From positions 68,321,529 through 68,385,528 of the forward strand of contig CM070873.1 in NCBI GenBank assembly GCA_036365515.1: a stretch of DNA of 64,000 nt, read 5' to 3'. A program made the translations under genes and the position numbers. Shown in pieces: positions 43,130-55,499 of the stretch; position 1 is the first letter of the stretch, and each line of letters starts with the position of its first letter. Source of the DNA: Torymus aiolomorphi. Its lineage: Eukaryota; Arthropoda; Insecta; Hymenoptera; Torymidae. Under the pieces are notes generated by a model that was not told where the DNA came from, did not search any database, and saw nothing but the letters and a program-made list of their open reading frames with translations.

Positions 43130-44096
43130 CATCTGTTAATTCTCATCCCCTAGCGCCTGGGGCTGGTCCGCGACAGATTTGTCACAGTATACTGTGACAA
43201 CCACAACAACCCCGCGGCACATGACCGTCACCCGCTCCTTGCTTTCTTCATCTACACTCTACATCCACATACTTTCTCCATCACCTAATCTTCTCACCTA
43301 GTCATCGCCCTATATATACATCATCCGCCCACATCTTTCTCTATTCGTCTATCCCCCCACAGCATGGATGAAGTTCCGCGTTCTCGCGGCGGCGCAGCAG
43401 GGGGAGTCAGGCGTCGAGCTGCACTCTGCAGGACTGCAGCAGCAGCCGCGCAGCCTCTCTCATCCGGGGGGGTCAAGTCAAGTTGCTCTCTCCGTTTCTC
43501 CGTGCATATATGTATATATGTGCGCGCGCGCAATCCCAAAGTTCGCAGAACATACATTATAAGTATATTCCTATATAGGTATATATACATATAACACAAC
43601 ACGCACTCCGACGATGACGGCAAGGCCATCGTCGTCAGCCATCGTCGACTAGGAACTAGGACGAAAGAGCTCGAGAGCAAAACAAAACGCCTGCGCGCGC
43701 GTGCGGAACAACGTATACTTGTACCTCTTACACACTCGGTCCTCCTCCCTCCACGTCCACCTCGTCTTCCTGACTTCGGGTATAGTGTGTATCTATAGTA
43801 TGTACTAACGGAGTGCTGTAAGTGTACTTACATACGTGCGCGCGCGCAGCGCATCGCCTAATCTAAAAGTGTGAATGGCGATAACGCGACGACGACGACG
43901 ACCGGCGGCACTAGCAGTGGCCATCCGTGCGTACACGTTCCCGCGGCGGCAGCAGCAGCAGCAGCAGTTGAGGGCGCGAGACGTGCACGCGCGTACGTAG
44001 GAAAGGAGAGTGAGAGAGAGAGAGTGGGAGCAGGTCATCATCGTCGTCGAGACGAGGTAGACACGCATTCAGACGGAGAGAGGACGCACCGCCAAG
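43130..44096 (+). promoter_or_regulatory. Putative PP6 promoter and 5' UTR
   Basis: CpG-rich island upstream of the phosphatase ATG with GCGCGCGC stretches (43521-43530, 43840-43850), GCAGCAGCAG (43950-43966) and a short (GA)n run (44010-44024). Frames through it are low-complexity. No TATA box at a convincing position. Confidence 0.45.
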
Positions 44097-46571
44097 ATGT
44101 CAGACATCGACAAGTGGATCGAGATCGCCAAGGAGTGCAAGTACCTGCCAGAGAACGATCTGAAGGTCAGTGTGCATTTCGGAGCAACATTTAGGTTATA
44201 TACGTGTGAATCCTAGGCTCAGGGAGAGAGAGACAAATATCTCTCGATTTTTTCCTGTCCCCGGAGATGACGACGATGCGTATACCTAACATGGCTAACG
44301 GTCTGTTCTATGTTTCATTTGCTGGGCGTGCAGAACCTCTGCGACCAGGTGTGCGACATACTGCTGGAGGAGTCGAACATACAGCCCGTCGCTACCCCGG
44401 TCACCGTCTGCGGCGACATCCACGGGCAGGTGAGTGGGAGCGAGATAGCCAGTCTAACCTCAAACGGACACAGTGATGGCTCTTTTTTTCCCCTGTCTGT
44501 CCGCCTCTCCCCTAGCACTCGCACGTCCGTGTTTCGTTTAGTCATTGCGAAACACGAGCCACTGTACTGACACCGATGCACACAGTCCACGCGCGTCCAT
44601 TGTGCATGCATAATCATAATGCGACGACGACGCGGGGCTGGCTCTCTATTTTTGGGCCCGGTTCTATTAAAAACTGAGAGAGCTGGGAGTTACATGAAAG
44701 TGTGTGGGTACTTACACTCTGGGTGTTTGTCGGGACAGATTATTCTCGCATTGGTGCTAACAAGCGCTAAAGTGATTAGGATTCTATGTTTCCTTGCGCT
44801 ATGCTTCTTTCTTTTAGTTCCTGATTTGTTTTATTGTATGTGTGTACAATGAATATGTTAACTAGCTTACTACTACAGTAAAACATCTTTATAGCTTTGG
44901 AATAGTTATATTCACATTTCTGTAACTTTTTATTCATTGTAATCCTTAAAACTATTATTCTATTGTCAAATATTGTAAGTTTTATAAAAGTACTTTATTA
45001 TAGTTCATGGAAATATAGTTTTATTGATTAGTCTTATGCAATTCTCATTTGCACGAATGTATCTTATTCATTTCTTATAAATTTTGTATGAGAGCACAAA
45101 GCTTTCCTCTGAATATTTCAATAAAAATTACAGCATTTAATATTTATTATAATTGTTTACAGTTCTACGATTTAGAAGAGCTTTTTCGTAATGGAGGACC
45201 TGTGCCTGATACAAATTACATATTTATGGGAGATTTTGTTGACCGAGGTTATTATAGTTTAGAAACACTTACCCGCCTACTAACTCTAAAAGCCAAATGG
45301 TCCGACAGGATAACGCTACTTCGTGGAAACCACGAATCCAGACAAATCACACATGTATATGGTTTTTATGGTATGGAGCATTAGTTCAAATTTATCTATA
45401 AATTTAATAAAATTCTTGAAATTATTTCAAAATGGCTTTTAACTAATACTGAATATATGATTTATTTCAGATGAGTGTTTAAATAAATATGGAAATGCAA
45501 ACGCATGGAAGTATTGCTGCAGGGTATTTGATCTGCTCACAATTGCTGCCGTACGTATAAAAACTTAAATGCATCCTGACTTATCCAAAATAATGGTTAT
45601 ATAGTGGAATTCTATTCTTGCAGTTAATCGACGAACAAGTCCTCTGTGTGCATGGCGGTTTATCACCTGCTATTAATACTTTAGATCAAATTAGAACAAT
45701 TGATAGGAAACAGGAAATACCACACAAAGGTAAATTAATATTTTTTATTTAAAATTGTGCTAATTCTTATTGCATATTCAATATTGCATATGATAGGAGT
45801 GTATTTGTTCATCTGTGGACAGCTGTAATATAGAAATTTTATAAAATTTATCTTTCTTTCTGTAGGAGCATTCTGTGATTTGGTTTGGTCGGACCCAGAA
45901 GAAGTTAAATCGTGGACAGTTAGCCCTAGAGGGGCAGGTTGGCTATTTGGAGCAGAAATAACACACTCCTTTATGGATATAAATGCCCTTAAACTTATTT
46001 GTAGAGCTCATCAATTAGTTAATGAAGGTAAGAATTACATTTTACAATTAACCATATAGTTATTTTTGTTGCTTACATAAATACTTCAATTAATATCAAA
46101 AACATAAAATTAATATAAAAAAAACTGTGTTGTTTTTCAATGTTTATAAATATGTATGTTGACTCAATATAACTGTATAAAAATATTAGACTACTCAGTT
46201 ACATAACTGATAAGAAAGCAAATCACTTTAATTACATAAATTTGCATATCTTGAATCAAACAATGTAAGTCAAAGTTAAAGATTTTCCTAGGCTTTTATT
46301 TCTATGCATCAAAATAAACGTTGGTGGTTACTTTTGAAATCTCATGTATCATAAAAATGAAAAATGAAATTTTCCGATAGGCTATAGGTACATGTTCGAC
46401 GATAAACTGGTTACGGTGTGGTCGGCTCCCAACTATTGTTATCGCTGCGGCAACGTAGCAAGCATTTTAAAATTCAAGACAGTCGACGATAGGAACGCGG
46501 TGCTATTTGAGGCGGTGCCAAATTCTGAGCGAGTGATCCCTCCCTCATTAACCACTCCTTACTTCTTGTGA
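44097..46571 (+). CDS. PpV: Serine/threonine protein phosphatase 6 catalytic subunit
   Basis: Metal-dependent PPP-family Ser/Thr phosphatase, catalytic core of PP6. PP6 works with SAPS-domain and ankyrin regulatory subunits in mitosis, growth and innate-signalling control. Exons: 44097-44165, 44334-44429, 45163-45370, 45471-45550, 45624-45729, 45866-46027, 46381-46571; phases close to 912 nt (303 aa; human PPP6C is 305). Metal and phosphate-binding motifs are intact: GDIHGQ (50-55), GDFVDRG (78-84), GNHESR (110-115), then [24 protein letters not shown] and [11 protein letters not shown]. The C-terminal TPYFL is the PP2A/PP4/PP6 tail that is carboxymethylated in relatives. PP6 rather than PP2A/PP4 is assigned from [10 protein letters not shown], the LLEESN.QPV segment and the C-terminal ERVIPPS..TPYFL. 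The start sits in a good context (GCCAAGATG). Confidence 0.97.
44430..45162 (+). other. PP6 intron 2
   Basis: A 733-nt intron between GDIHGQ and FYDLEEL. GC-rich at its start and AT-rich later. No extra exon was recognised. Confidence 0.85.
46028..46380 (+). other. PP6 intron 6
   Basis: AT-rich intron of 353 nt before the last coding exon. Nothing recognised. Confidence 0.85.
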
Positions 46572-48220
46572 TTTATCTCTGCACTTTGGAACGGCGGAGG
46601 AGGACCACCAAGCTGCGCGGGATGTGAGAAAGATCGAGAGAAGCGAGAGAAGTCACTCACGTCTGTCAATTCTTTCAGATATTCTTTCCCTTCCCCCCGT
46701 CTGACGTTTTGTTTTCCTTTTTTTTTTTAAATTGAGAGAACGCCGACGACGGCGCATTGGAGGAACAGGCCGGCGAAGGGACATACACGCACTACCCTCT
46801 TGAACACATCGATGTTTTGTAGAGTGTTTTGAGAGAGCTTTACGAAATTTTTATAAACGAAGAAGGATTACAAAAAAAAATATTAAACGAGAGAGAACCA
46901 GTGGCTGCAGCAGCGCGCACCGTTTAGCCCTCGTATTTCTTCGGTGCGGAGGACATAATGGAGCTCTGTGGTGTAGATGCTTTTATTGTTCTTTACTATG
47001 TACATTCTGCGGAGCGTTCGCTCCTCGAAGCAGGAGACATTTGTTTTCCTGGCTCCTCGAGCTTAAAGAGCTTTAATCAAGATTTGTGAAGAAAGAAAAG
47101 CTCAATTAAGATAAAATGAATTTTATTCTAACATTCCGAGGAGGCTCTGGGTTATGATGAATGCTTCTTTGCTATGTCGACTTGTCAATGGTGTGGAATT
47201 CAGGTTTAGCACTAAATGAACATACAAATAGTATCGATAAGGTCTTCCTGAAACAGTGAAAGGTCCATTTCTTTTTTTTTTTTGTACCATACGCAGAGAT
47301 ATAACGTCTGTGCGAAAGTAAACATTAAAGAAATTAGTATTAAAACGTCGAGCTATTATATTTACCAATACTTTTTTTTATTAAAATATCAATAATTAAA
47401 TGCATAAAGTCTAAAAAAGGATTGTTTTAAAATGTGTTTCTTTTAGAAGAAATCTATATTGTTAATGTTTGCCGATACATGTTCATACGTTGAGTACTTG
47501 CAAAGATTCGGAAAAAGTATTGGTATTGTAATAGTTGAGAAAATAGTCTTTTAGCAATTATATCAATAATGATTTTAATGTTTGTTTCGCACAGCCGAGT
47601 GCATTCTTTCGCCGACGAAAGTTGTGCGAGTAGTATTCTCCGACCAAGAGAGTCTTACTCTGTGTGTTCGATAGCTCATAGCAGTAGCCAAAGTTCTCAG
47701 TACGTAGTTGAATATATGCGTATTTTACATAATTTTACCAGGTATTTTTACGCAAAGAAAAATATAATCGATTGTTAAATTACTGTGTTGCTCACACTGT
47801 GGTATGTTTCCTTGTTTTGTTATTGAATTTTGATAAAACGAAAGAAATGAAGGATTAAGGGTCATTTAGGAGTAGTTTTATCAATATATATTTACATTTG
47901 CTAACGCAATTTTTCCATTTCAAACACTAATTCCTTGAATTTCGCAATAACACGAATAGCAAGAGTATGTACCATACAGGTTTTTCTTGTGATTTTAATG
48001 ATGGTTAGAATTATTATAGTAATTAAGGTTTAAAGTCGAAAAATTGCTTTGTCAACAGAAGAACACCGTGTGTAAGATTTTACAGAATAACAAAAACGGA
48101 TGTAAGGTATCGAAATATGGTTTTTCACACTCCGTGCGCAAAGCTCGATTTCGCACACGCTCTAATAAAAAAGCATGCCCTAAATTAAGCTTCCCGCACG
48201 TCGTGTCAAAAAATTGTGTT

Positions 48221-48331
48221 CGATACTCGAGTGAGAAAGTGATTTTATCCTTGTGTGGCATTTTCACCCTCGCTTCGCTCAGGCGCAAACGTCCACCACG
48301 AGGATAAAATCACTTTTTCGCACTTGTATCG
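48221..48331. repeat. Short inverted repeat (hairpin) of about 111 bp
   Basis: Arms of about 38 bp share AAGTGATTTTATCCT on the left and AGGATAAAATCACTT on the right. They extend outward to CGATAC and GTATCG. The loop of about 35 bp is GC-rich (CCCTCGCTTCGCTCAGG). Confidence 0.75.
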
Positions 48332-48805
48332 AAAATAACTATTTTCTTCTTTGCAGTAGGCTAAACGTTAGACTTTAAAGTGATTTACTTAATATGTGTA
48401 TTTTCCTTTATACCAATCAATATGAAATCATATGAAATCAATGTTCCAACAGTACAAAGTAAATATTTTTAAAAAAGAACTTATTTAAACGAATGGAGAG
48501 TGTTCATACATTGTATCAAAGGTGTATGTTTAATATTATTGAATTTTCTTTTTTAAAATAATTGTAAAATTTATTTAGATAAATTAGATATTATTGTAGG
48601 TTATTCATAATATAATATTAATAATTCAGTTGAATGATATATATTTTTGCATTACGTAGTTAAAAAGAAGTACATTGAGTTGAACTAATCAGTATTGAAC
48701 ATATTAGCGTCAACAAAGCTGTTTATTTCTGTAACATTACGAGATCAACGGATATTTTATCGAAATTGTTTACATCTACTTTTTTATTAATTCATATGTA
48801 TACAA

Positions 48806-48834
48806 AAGAAGAAGAAGAAGAAGAAGAAGAAGAA
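48806..48834. repeat. (GAA)n microsatellite
   Basis: About nine GAA units downstream of PP6. Confidence 0.95.
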
Positions 48835-51800
48835 AATGTACATCAGTAAATATCTTTTTCGTAGAGTAAGAACGTTCGCAAGAATATTACGCAAACGGAC
48901 AGAGCTTATTTCCTAAACGAAAAAAAAGTGCAACACCATACTATGTCCACCGTTGTAAATCACTAATACGAATGGCGTTAAGGTTTTGAGAACTTAAGAG
49001 ACTTAACGAATCATTTTTCGGTAACTTATCCCCGTGATTCCTTAACGATTCTCTGTTCCTAGCTGTACAACTAAAATGAAAAAGATAACGTAAAAAAAGG
49101 AGGAAAAAGAGCAGTATAAACAATTATAAACAGAAAAGAAAAAAAAAACTTTAAAATACGAAATTGGCGGAATGGCCGGACTCTTGTCGTAGACGAAAAA
49201 AAAAATAATTAACAAAAAAAAATACTCTTTGTAGATAGTGTGTTCTCGCTCGTAGGGGAGCAAAAGCGTGTTTTTTGAAGAAACGAGAACCGAGACCCTT
49301 AGCAATGTGCCTCTAAATTAGTAAGCGTTCGTGTGTATACATATATTAAATATATATAGTGAAGAGTAAAAAAGATTTAACGATTTAAAACGAGAAAAAA
49401 ATAAAAACAACAAGTAATAACGTGGTGAAAGAGGAAAAAGGGAGCAACGAGTACCTCTCGCGTAAGAGCCACGATTGCGAGGTACGCGCACACTAACCTG
49501 AATTCCGTCACCGCTACTGGCCGCCACATTCTTATGCTCTTTGCACGCAAATCATGCATTCGAAATTAAAAAAAAAAAAAAAAAATCAAACGCAAACAAC
49601 CGGCCGCTTACGATCAAGCTTGGACATTGTAATTTTATCGAAAAACCGTCTTATGGACACTTGACGCAAGAAGCAGTAGTAAAGGAGAAAGGATTTGCTG
49701 GGACAAGGGTTTTTTAAGATCTTGAAATATTCGATCATTTTTATTGTTCAGTCAAATTGCTTCTCTTTTAATATTGCACAGAGTTTAGCATTCTTGCATT
49801 TTTATTTTGTTTTAAAAACAAACAGTTTTATTGCTTTAATTTCTTCGATAGAATATTGCTTGTATATTGAATGGATGTTATATTTTATCTTAAAGGATCA
49901 CAAATGGTCGGTAACATAAAATTTAAACATTCCTTTAATTTGGCATAAAAAATTTGTAAAAATTTATTTATGAATAAAAAAGAAATCTTTTATTTTTTAA
50001 ACATTACATTTTAACGATTTTCCTTAATCGAGGATTTCCTTTTTCGATAAACTTACAATTATCGAAAGTAATGGCAAATTTAACTAATTTCATCAACGCG
50101 ATGAAACTACTATTTAGGAGAATTTGAGTAGAACATTTATTTAATAGTAACTATGATTCTCTTTTGTCGATTTGTTTAACACAATCATATTTTATTACGA
50201 ATTAGTATTTTCTGAAGTTCATAAATGAGTTTTAAAAAGTGTATGTTTTACTCTCATTATTACACGATCTTTAGAGTATTTGTATATTCCACGAGTTGTA
50301 TTTGAATTAATCCGTTGTTTTTGTTCAACGAGCTATGCTTATTTTGATAATTATTTATTTTAATAAGTAACAATTATGTCGCTTTTTCGTGTCAAAGTTT
50401 AAACAGCAAAGTAATTAGTATTAAAATAAAGCAAATTATTTGATTTCAAGCATTAATTAAATCAAATACGTGTATATATTTTATATAAATACTTATTTAT
50501 TGTGCTGCTTATCAATAGTTAAAAGAAAAATCGATTAAATTGTAATTTAATAAACTGAATAGATGATTGATTTAAATAATCGCTTGTTAATTAGGCTTAT
50601 TTTTCTACATAAAAATCTTTCTCACCGCGGCAATTTGTGCTGGGAAGTAAACAATCAATGTGTCTTTAAAGTGTATTAAAGTATTTTTTCCAAGAAAGTC
50701 AATTTTTTCATTTCTTACTAATACGTGTATAATGTAAAAAGTTGTAAAACATCTGATTTTAAATTATATTTTTGTTTTACTCGTATACCTCCAATATAAT
50801 AATTATATTAGTATTTGGTACTGGCCGTCAGTCAGATTCAGTGAATTCACAACTTTGTAATACGAATAGAACGAGGCTGCCAAAATCACCATAAAGTTGA
50901 CTCGTGGAAAATGCAAAAGTCGTTTGTTTCTCCCAGCAAGTATAACATTAGATTCTTTTTAAAGCAATTCAAAATAACGTCAAGCCTTAAATATAAAACC
51001 ATTTATAGACGTTTTCCTCTGATCGATTGTTTGCAATATTTCCTTTGCAACGTCCCGCATAATTGTTATATAGTCTACAGTTAAAATATTCCCGATAAAG
51101 AAGGAGACAATGCGATCTCGCTGGAACAATCGACTTTTCCGTTCGGCCCGATGTTGTCCGAAGCTTCTTGCTCGCGAGTCGGTTTTCCTTGTTGTCTCAA
51201 AGTTTCTTCCCCGATGCTTTATACATTGTGAAACCCCTCGAGCAGTGCCTTCGAAAAATACAAGACGACGGTCTACTAGAAAATAGTTTTTTGTATCAAT
51301 GGACTTGCGAGAGATATATGTTGTCGATCGTGATTTCGCCACTGTGGGAAAAAAATGTTTAACTCCGGAAGAAAAAAAGAAAGAAATATGATTGTGCGTA
51401 GTTATTAACTGTGCGGCTTTTGAGAAATAAATGTTTCTTTTGATTGCAAAATTCACATTTTCAAAATCAAATTCATGCATTGTTGTGAATCATTAAGAAG
51501 TTTGAGATGTCACGAATACGTTTGAATCCTCGTCTTGGTTCGCATTACACAGAATATTTATTTCTCAACGAACTTCAAACAAGTGTCGAACAATATCACA
51601 TATAAAGAGAAAGCAGTGATGTGGAGGCATGAAAGTTTCAATAAATATTCCGCCTTGAAATCCAAAAGAGCCGTCACTGCTTCCCGAGTGTCCCCCCGTA
51701 AATAATAACCGTCCTGTTTTTTGAACCTCAACGCAGATATCGAGACGTTCTTTATATATATTGTAAACGCGAGAACGTTGTATATGTACCGTGAAAATCG

Positions 51801-52127
51801 CAAACGGCCAACGGCGATTTGTTGTCTTGTTTATTGTACATGAGAATCGACTGTTATTCTCATTTGTTGCTAAGATCGATGAGAGAAAGAGAAAACGAAA
51901 AAGAATCGATAATATTTTCCGTTACCTTCGACCGTCAAACGATCGAAGCGATTGAAATAACGATTTAAGGAAGACCGAAAGCAGAATTTTAGGAGCGTTG
52001 CGATCGAATTTCCTACGTGCGGAGAGAATTTCGCGCAGATTATCTCATGTTTTCGCGTCGAAAATGATTATTGTTACGTTGATCATTTTAATTCGATAAT
52101 TTGTGTATAATTGTGTAGTCTTTTAAG

Positions 52128-52295
52128 CTTTTAGAGTACGAATTTCACTCGATGAAAGTGAAATTATGTGCCTTCAAAAATTTTCACTTCAAACTAAAAA
52201 GATTTTTTGTTTTCATAAACGTCAAAATTACTCTTCACTTTGAAGTGGAGTTGCAAAATTTTAACTTTGAAGTAGTGAAACTCTTACTCTAAAAG
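52128..52295. mobile_element. Small MITE-like element, 168 bp
   Basis: Terminal inverted repeats of about 21 bp: CTTTTAGAGTACGAATTTCAC on the left, with the inverse of CTTTTAGAGTAAGAGTTTCAC on the right (two mismatches). The interior repeats TTCACTT/GAAGTG motifs in both orientations. Too short to encode anything. Confidence 0.65.
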
Positions 52296-54814
52296 TTACC
52301 GAAAAAGGCTTTTTTCAAGCAAATGAATTTCTGTGATATTAGGAAACAATGCTGAAGAATTATGGCGTCCATGCTATCTATACGATGTACTTCTCAGCTA
52401 ACGATGTTTCTGTGATAGTTTAAGAATATGAGACGTTGGAAATGTGAGATTATACTAAAGTGAAATTTTCTGCTTAGCAATGTAGTCGATGTAAACGGAG
52501 AAAGAAACGGAGCGACGGTGTGTATAAGGGAGAGATAAAAAAAACATAAGGGACTCGTGCTCTCGCTGAAAAATATAAGAGCATTCTTATCGAAAGGATA
52601 TACGCTATCGACGTTGCCTTATCTACCTCTTCTTCAAAGCCTATGTGAATTCCCCCTTGATTCTTCTCTTTCGCGGGTTTGTGTGTACTTCGTATACAAA
52701 AAATGATATAAAGCATAAATGAGCGATCTCGACTTTTCTCCCCTGTTTGAACTTTTAATCTATGACTCTCTAAATTTCGAGGAGCTCAGGATGATTCCTA
52801 TACAATTAAAACAGTGCCATTAACGTTTAGACTGGATTATATTCTGGACATAACGGTATTCCCTTATAAACTATAAGAAAATATATATAATTAGACGTTT
52901 CGTTGACTTTCGCGTGTAATGCTCCGAAGGATTTAGAGTTTCTCTCTGTAATGTCGCTTGTTTGGTAAAGAGTCGGGAAAGCTCGCGCGCTTCTACGCTT
53001 CTACGCTACATTATATATTATAAATATTGTATATGAATAAGAATTCCCGTTTCCATTCCCTCGACGATAATTCCAACAAGGAGTTGCCAGACGTTTGCGC
53101 GAGAGATTTTGACAGCCTCGAGCATGCGTACGATGTTATAAACATAATAATGTGCGACGCGGCGAGATGTACTAGAACGACGAGCTTTTTCGATTTATTA
53201 CTGTTACTCGAATGCGCTGGTTTTGGATTTTCGCTTTCAATTTGAGATTCAACATAATTTAGTTTAGAATTAAGCTTTTTCAATTTTTAAAAATAAGGTT
53301 GAATGTCTAGAACTGTAAGAGCTTAGATATATATACATTTTGTATTTTAAACGGGAAAAGGTATTTATATTAAAATTACATATCATCTACCAGTTGCATA
53401 AATGAAGCGACAAGGAAACAATTCTTGCTTTTCTTATTATGCGATTGGAGATTGTAATAAATATGTGATCATGATTCATTGACTCAGTTTTTCAAAGTAA
53501 ATAAAGAAATGCCAAATTTAGGGGTATTTTTGATATTTTAAAAATTTATAATATTCACCGTGTAAATAAAGCATTATATTGTTGAATCTAACAAGCATAT
53601 CGATTTTAAAAGGAAAGATTTATTTTCGAAATTGGATCGAAAAATATTTTTCGTAAAATTGTTAGAAAATCTTTTGTAAAGCTTATTCATTTTAAAAAAG
53701 AGTGATAGTATATACTTACACATATCGGTCAGTATAGTCAGAATTGATATATTCAAACAAGTCATTTGAAACCAGTTAAAAGTATCTAAATTTTTTTTAA
53801 TCAACGCTTTCTTTCCGACCATTCGGCAACAACTGGTAAAAGAAACCAACGCATTCCAATACGCAGTCAATCGCAAGCGCACAAACCCTTAGCTGCATTG
53901 AAGTATTATAGCGTTCGCGATCGAAGCGCTCGTCGATTTCTCGTCCTCGCAACGATAAAAAGAATTAATTAGCTAAAACAATGAGTCGCCGCATTTTGTG
54001 ATCGCTTTGAACTTAATCGACGTGTGTACAAGCGCTTGCGGCGAACCACGGATTTCTATAATAAATACATATACACATCACCGCAAACGAACTGTAACAA
54101 AGATATTTTTTCAACTATCTCCCCCTCCATCCCCTCTCCCTCTGCCGATAGTTTTTGGCACGTTCTCATCTCGTAAAAAATCCTCCGATTATTGTATATC
54201 TATACCATTGTAGCGACTTTACGAGACTAAAAAATGAATTGTTCAATTTTTCCGTAGACAAACAACTTTTACTATTACTGCTACTACCCGCCTCTTACCC
54301 ATCACACATTATTGCGCATTGCAACTAACTTCACCTCAGGCGCATGCGCGCAGGCAGTTGAAAAATATTTGTGTAGTGCACATTTTTGTACACACATATA
54401 AGTACACACCTGCGAAAGTTGCATACGCCAACGTGTTTATATGCGCGCGTATTATAAAGCGAAAATACGTACAAACGCACTCGAAATTGAAATCGTCGTG
54501 TATAGCTTTAAAGAAAAGGAGGGGAGCGCACTACACAAATGTTTTTTTCACTGTGGCAGTCCAATTTCATTAGTATTGATATTATTATTATCACTGTACT
54601 ATAAATATTATTATTAATGGTATTATTTATGCTGATAAAAGAAATAAAAGGAAAAAACGAATCACGTATTATCGAAAGCGTGTACAAAAAAGGGACAAAT
54701 GGGATTATATAAATGAAGCGGAGAAGAAGAAAATTTTACGGGTGATATATAAACAATTGTACAGGAATCGTCTTATATACCGAGTCCGGAAGACTCGAAT
54801 GAATTTTCTTATAT

Positions 54815-54839
54815 TATATATATATATATATATATATAT
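54815..54839. repeat. (TA)n microsatellite
   Basis: TA tract of about 25 bp in the PP6-dehydrogenase interval. Confidence 0.9.
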
Positions 54840-55297
54840 GTTTTTTTTCTCTATATCCTTGTTTATATCATGGCTTCGCGCAGGAGCTTGAACACTGCGT
54901 AAACGATCCTTTAAAGATCTCACAGATAGACATCATTGTAAACGATCATCATGTACCTTGAAAGTATAGGACTTTGTTATGTTAACGTAATGAGACATCT
55001 GTAATAAAAATGCGTGAAAAAAGAATTATGCACTCTTTCATTTATTCATAATCCTTATTTTCTTTTCGTATTTCCTGAATCCTCTACCTACTATTGTAGC
55101 ATATTTGCCATCTTAGCTAGAAAGATAATTATTTTTAAAAGTAGTTTCCGAAATACTTTCGCGATAAGAAGAAAATTTTGTCATTTGTCTCAATCTGTCC
55201 GGGACTTGAAGGATTTATTGATTTTTGCCGTTCAAATTGTTTTGATAAAATTATGGTTCCATTTGAAAATTTGATAGTTTCAATAAATATTCATAAA

Positions 55298-55303
55298 TTT
55301 ATT
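55298..55303 (-). terminator. Candidate poly(A) signal of the dehydrogenase gene
   Basis: AATAAA on the minus strand about 200 nt past the stop codon. Confidence 0.45.
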
Positions 55304-55499
55304 CAAAATCTATTTATTTGTATTAGAAGTACAGTATTAGGTAAAAAACATTTTATTCAAGTAGAAAGTAAAAATCTTGTGTTAATTTTATGTATACTTA
55401 ATAAGCCTTATGCTCTTTTGTGATTGCATCTATACTTGGCGTTTTACTTTCAAATGCTATATGAATACTGGTGTTTCATTTATCAATAAAACCCTGTAT

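Larger units (their letters stand above)
46572..55297. other. Interval between convergent PP6 and dehydrogenase genes
   Basis: It begins with the PP6 3' UTR (variant poly(A) signal ATTAAA at 46882-46887; no early AATAAA). The remainder is AT-rich with a few GC-richer patches (51000-51260, 52960-53230, 53900-54110). No homologous protein was recognised on either strand. It contains an inverted repeat (48221-48331), a (GAA)n tract, a small MITE (52128-52295) and a (TA)n tract. Long alternative 3' UTRs or a non-coding transcript are possible but unproven. Confidence 0.6.

Noticed and set aside
47585..47627. Nested stem (TCGCACA/TGTGCGA outside, CTTTCG/CGAAAG inside)
   Set aside because: Short arms with a 12-nt bulge on one side; expected by chance in a window this size and linked to no known RNA family.
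50980..51480. 166-codon minus-strand frame downstream of PP6
   Set aside because: No domain or similarity recognised, and an overlapping plus-strand frame looks equally plausible. Left as unassigned sequence.
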